Position numbers and translations under genes: made by a program. Below, piece by piece: positions 63,769 to 64,000 of a stretch of 64,000 nucleotides of DNA. Source of the stretch: Campylorhamphus procurvoides (taxonomy: Eukaryota > Chordata > Aves > Passeriformes > Dendrocolaptidae). The stretch's first letter is position 1, and each line of letters begins with the position of its first letter. The stretch is from positions 62,001-126,000 of the forward strand of contig WBMV01006439.1 in assembly GCA_013396655.1 (NCBI GenBank), written 5' to 3'. The notes under the pieces are model-generated. The model was not told the origin of the DNA. It saw only the letters and a list, made by a program, of their open reading frames with translations, and searched no databases.

Positions 63769-64000
63769 GCATCTCAGGGGCCGTGAGATGGGGGGGTGAA
63801 AAGGGGGAGCATCTCCCTTCAGCTGTTGTAACCTTGAAAATGGCGTTCTTTCTATCTTCAAGAGACAAAACTGTGAAAAACACTAGGAAGAAAATGCCTG
63901 TGTACCAATACTTAACACCACTATGAAGAAGTGGTAATACTGAATTCGTGTCTTCAAAGAAAAGACTTTTTACTTCAAATAGCAGAAACCACTCTGATAC
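63769..64000. other. Unique sequence after the gap, G-rich at its start
   Basis: The first 45 bases hold runs of four, seven and five Gs (near 63777, 63790 and 63803), a rare texture in this window. The rest is ordinary AT-rich DNA without a gene. Confidence 0.6.

Noticed and set aside
63602..63883. Open frames spanning the gap
   Set aside because: They are produced by reading through Ns.
1..64000. CRISPR array, operon, origin or other prokaryotic system
   Set aside because: Direct-repeat and spacer structure, ribosome-binding sites and compact coding density are all absent; the repeats are those of a bird nuclear genome.

Overview
The window looks like AT-rich, CpG-poor vertebrate nuclear DNA from a bird, most likely a songbird (Passeriformes). 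The diagnosis rests on repeats. There are seven recognisable pieces of CR1, the dominant bird LINE, and two of them are CR1-X-like. There are also two copies of a short element with a tRNA-Ile-like head and a CR1-X-like tail, which matches what is known of the zebra finch SINE TguSINE1. No bacterial, organellar or plasmid features are present.

I find no intact protein-coding gene. The longest open frames (156, 154, 139, 130 and 128 codons) are either decayed CR1 reverse transcriptase or uninformative frames of a length expected by chance in AT-rich DNA. The window is best read as a gene desert or the inside of a very large intron. I see no CpG island, convincing promoter or structural RNA gene.

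Layout. 1-4710 is unique AT-rich DNA. 4711-5306 is a possible solo LTR. 6320-7300 is a sense CR1 with a frameshifted RT remnant. 8780-8868 is a CR1 3' scrap. 10858-11932 is an antisense CR1 abutting a second, different CR1 3' end. 11933-18782 is unique. 18783-18897 is the first SINE copy. 18898-25293 is unique and includes a homeodomain-motif-rich block near 24.4 kb. 25294-25705 is an antisense CR1. 25706-38431 is unique and holds two conserved-element-like blocks near 27.5 and 28.0 kb and a weak exon candidate at 35.5 kb. 38432-39132 is an antisense CR1. 41944-42083 is the second and better SINE copy. 42084-51721 is unique, with a perfect 15-bp inverted repeat at 43.46 kb and a strong CTCF-like core at 49.98 kb. 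51722-51851 is a sense CR1-X 3' end. 55046-55110 is a pentanucleotide microsatellite, and 56761-56852 is a 92-bp pure pyrimidine tract. 61598-62175 is an antisense CR1-X. 63666-63768 is an assembly gap of Ns with G-rich sequence on its right side.

There is no operon-like or multi-gene system here. The features that relate functionally are the CR1-X fragments and the SINE copies: the SINE tails match the CR1-X 3' end, as expected if CR1-X machinery mobilised the SINE. I did not find evidence of a previously undescribed biological system. The findings below are leads on regulatory or structural DNA, ranked modestly.
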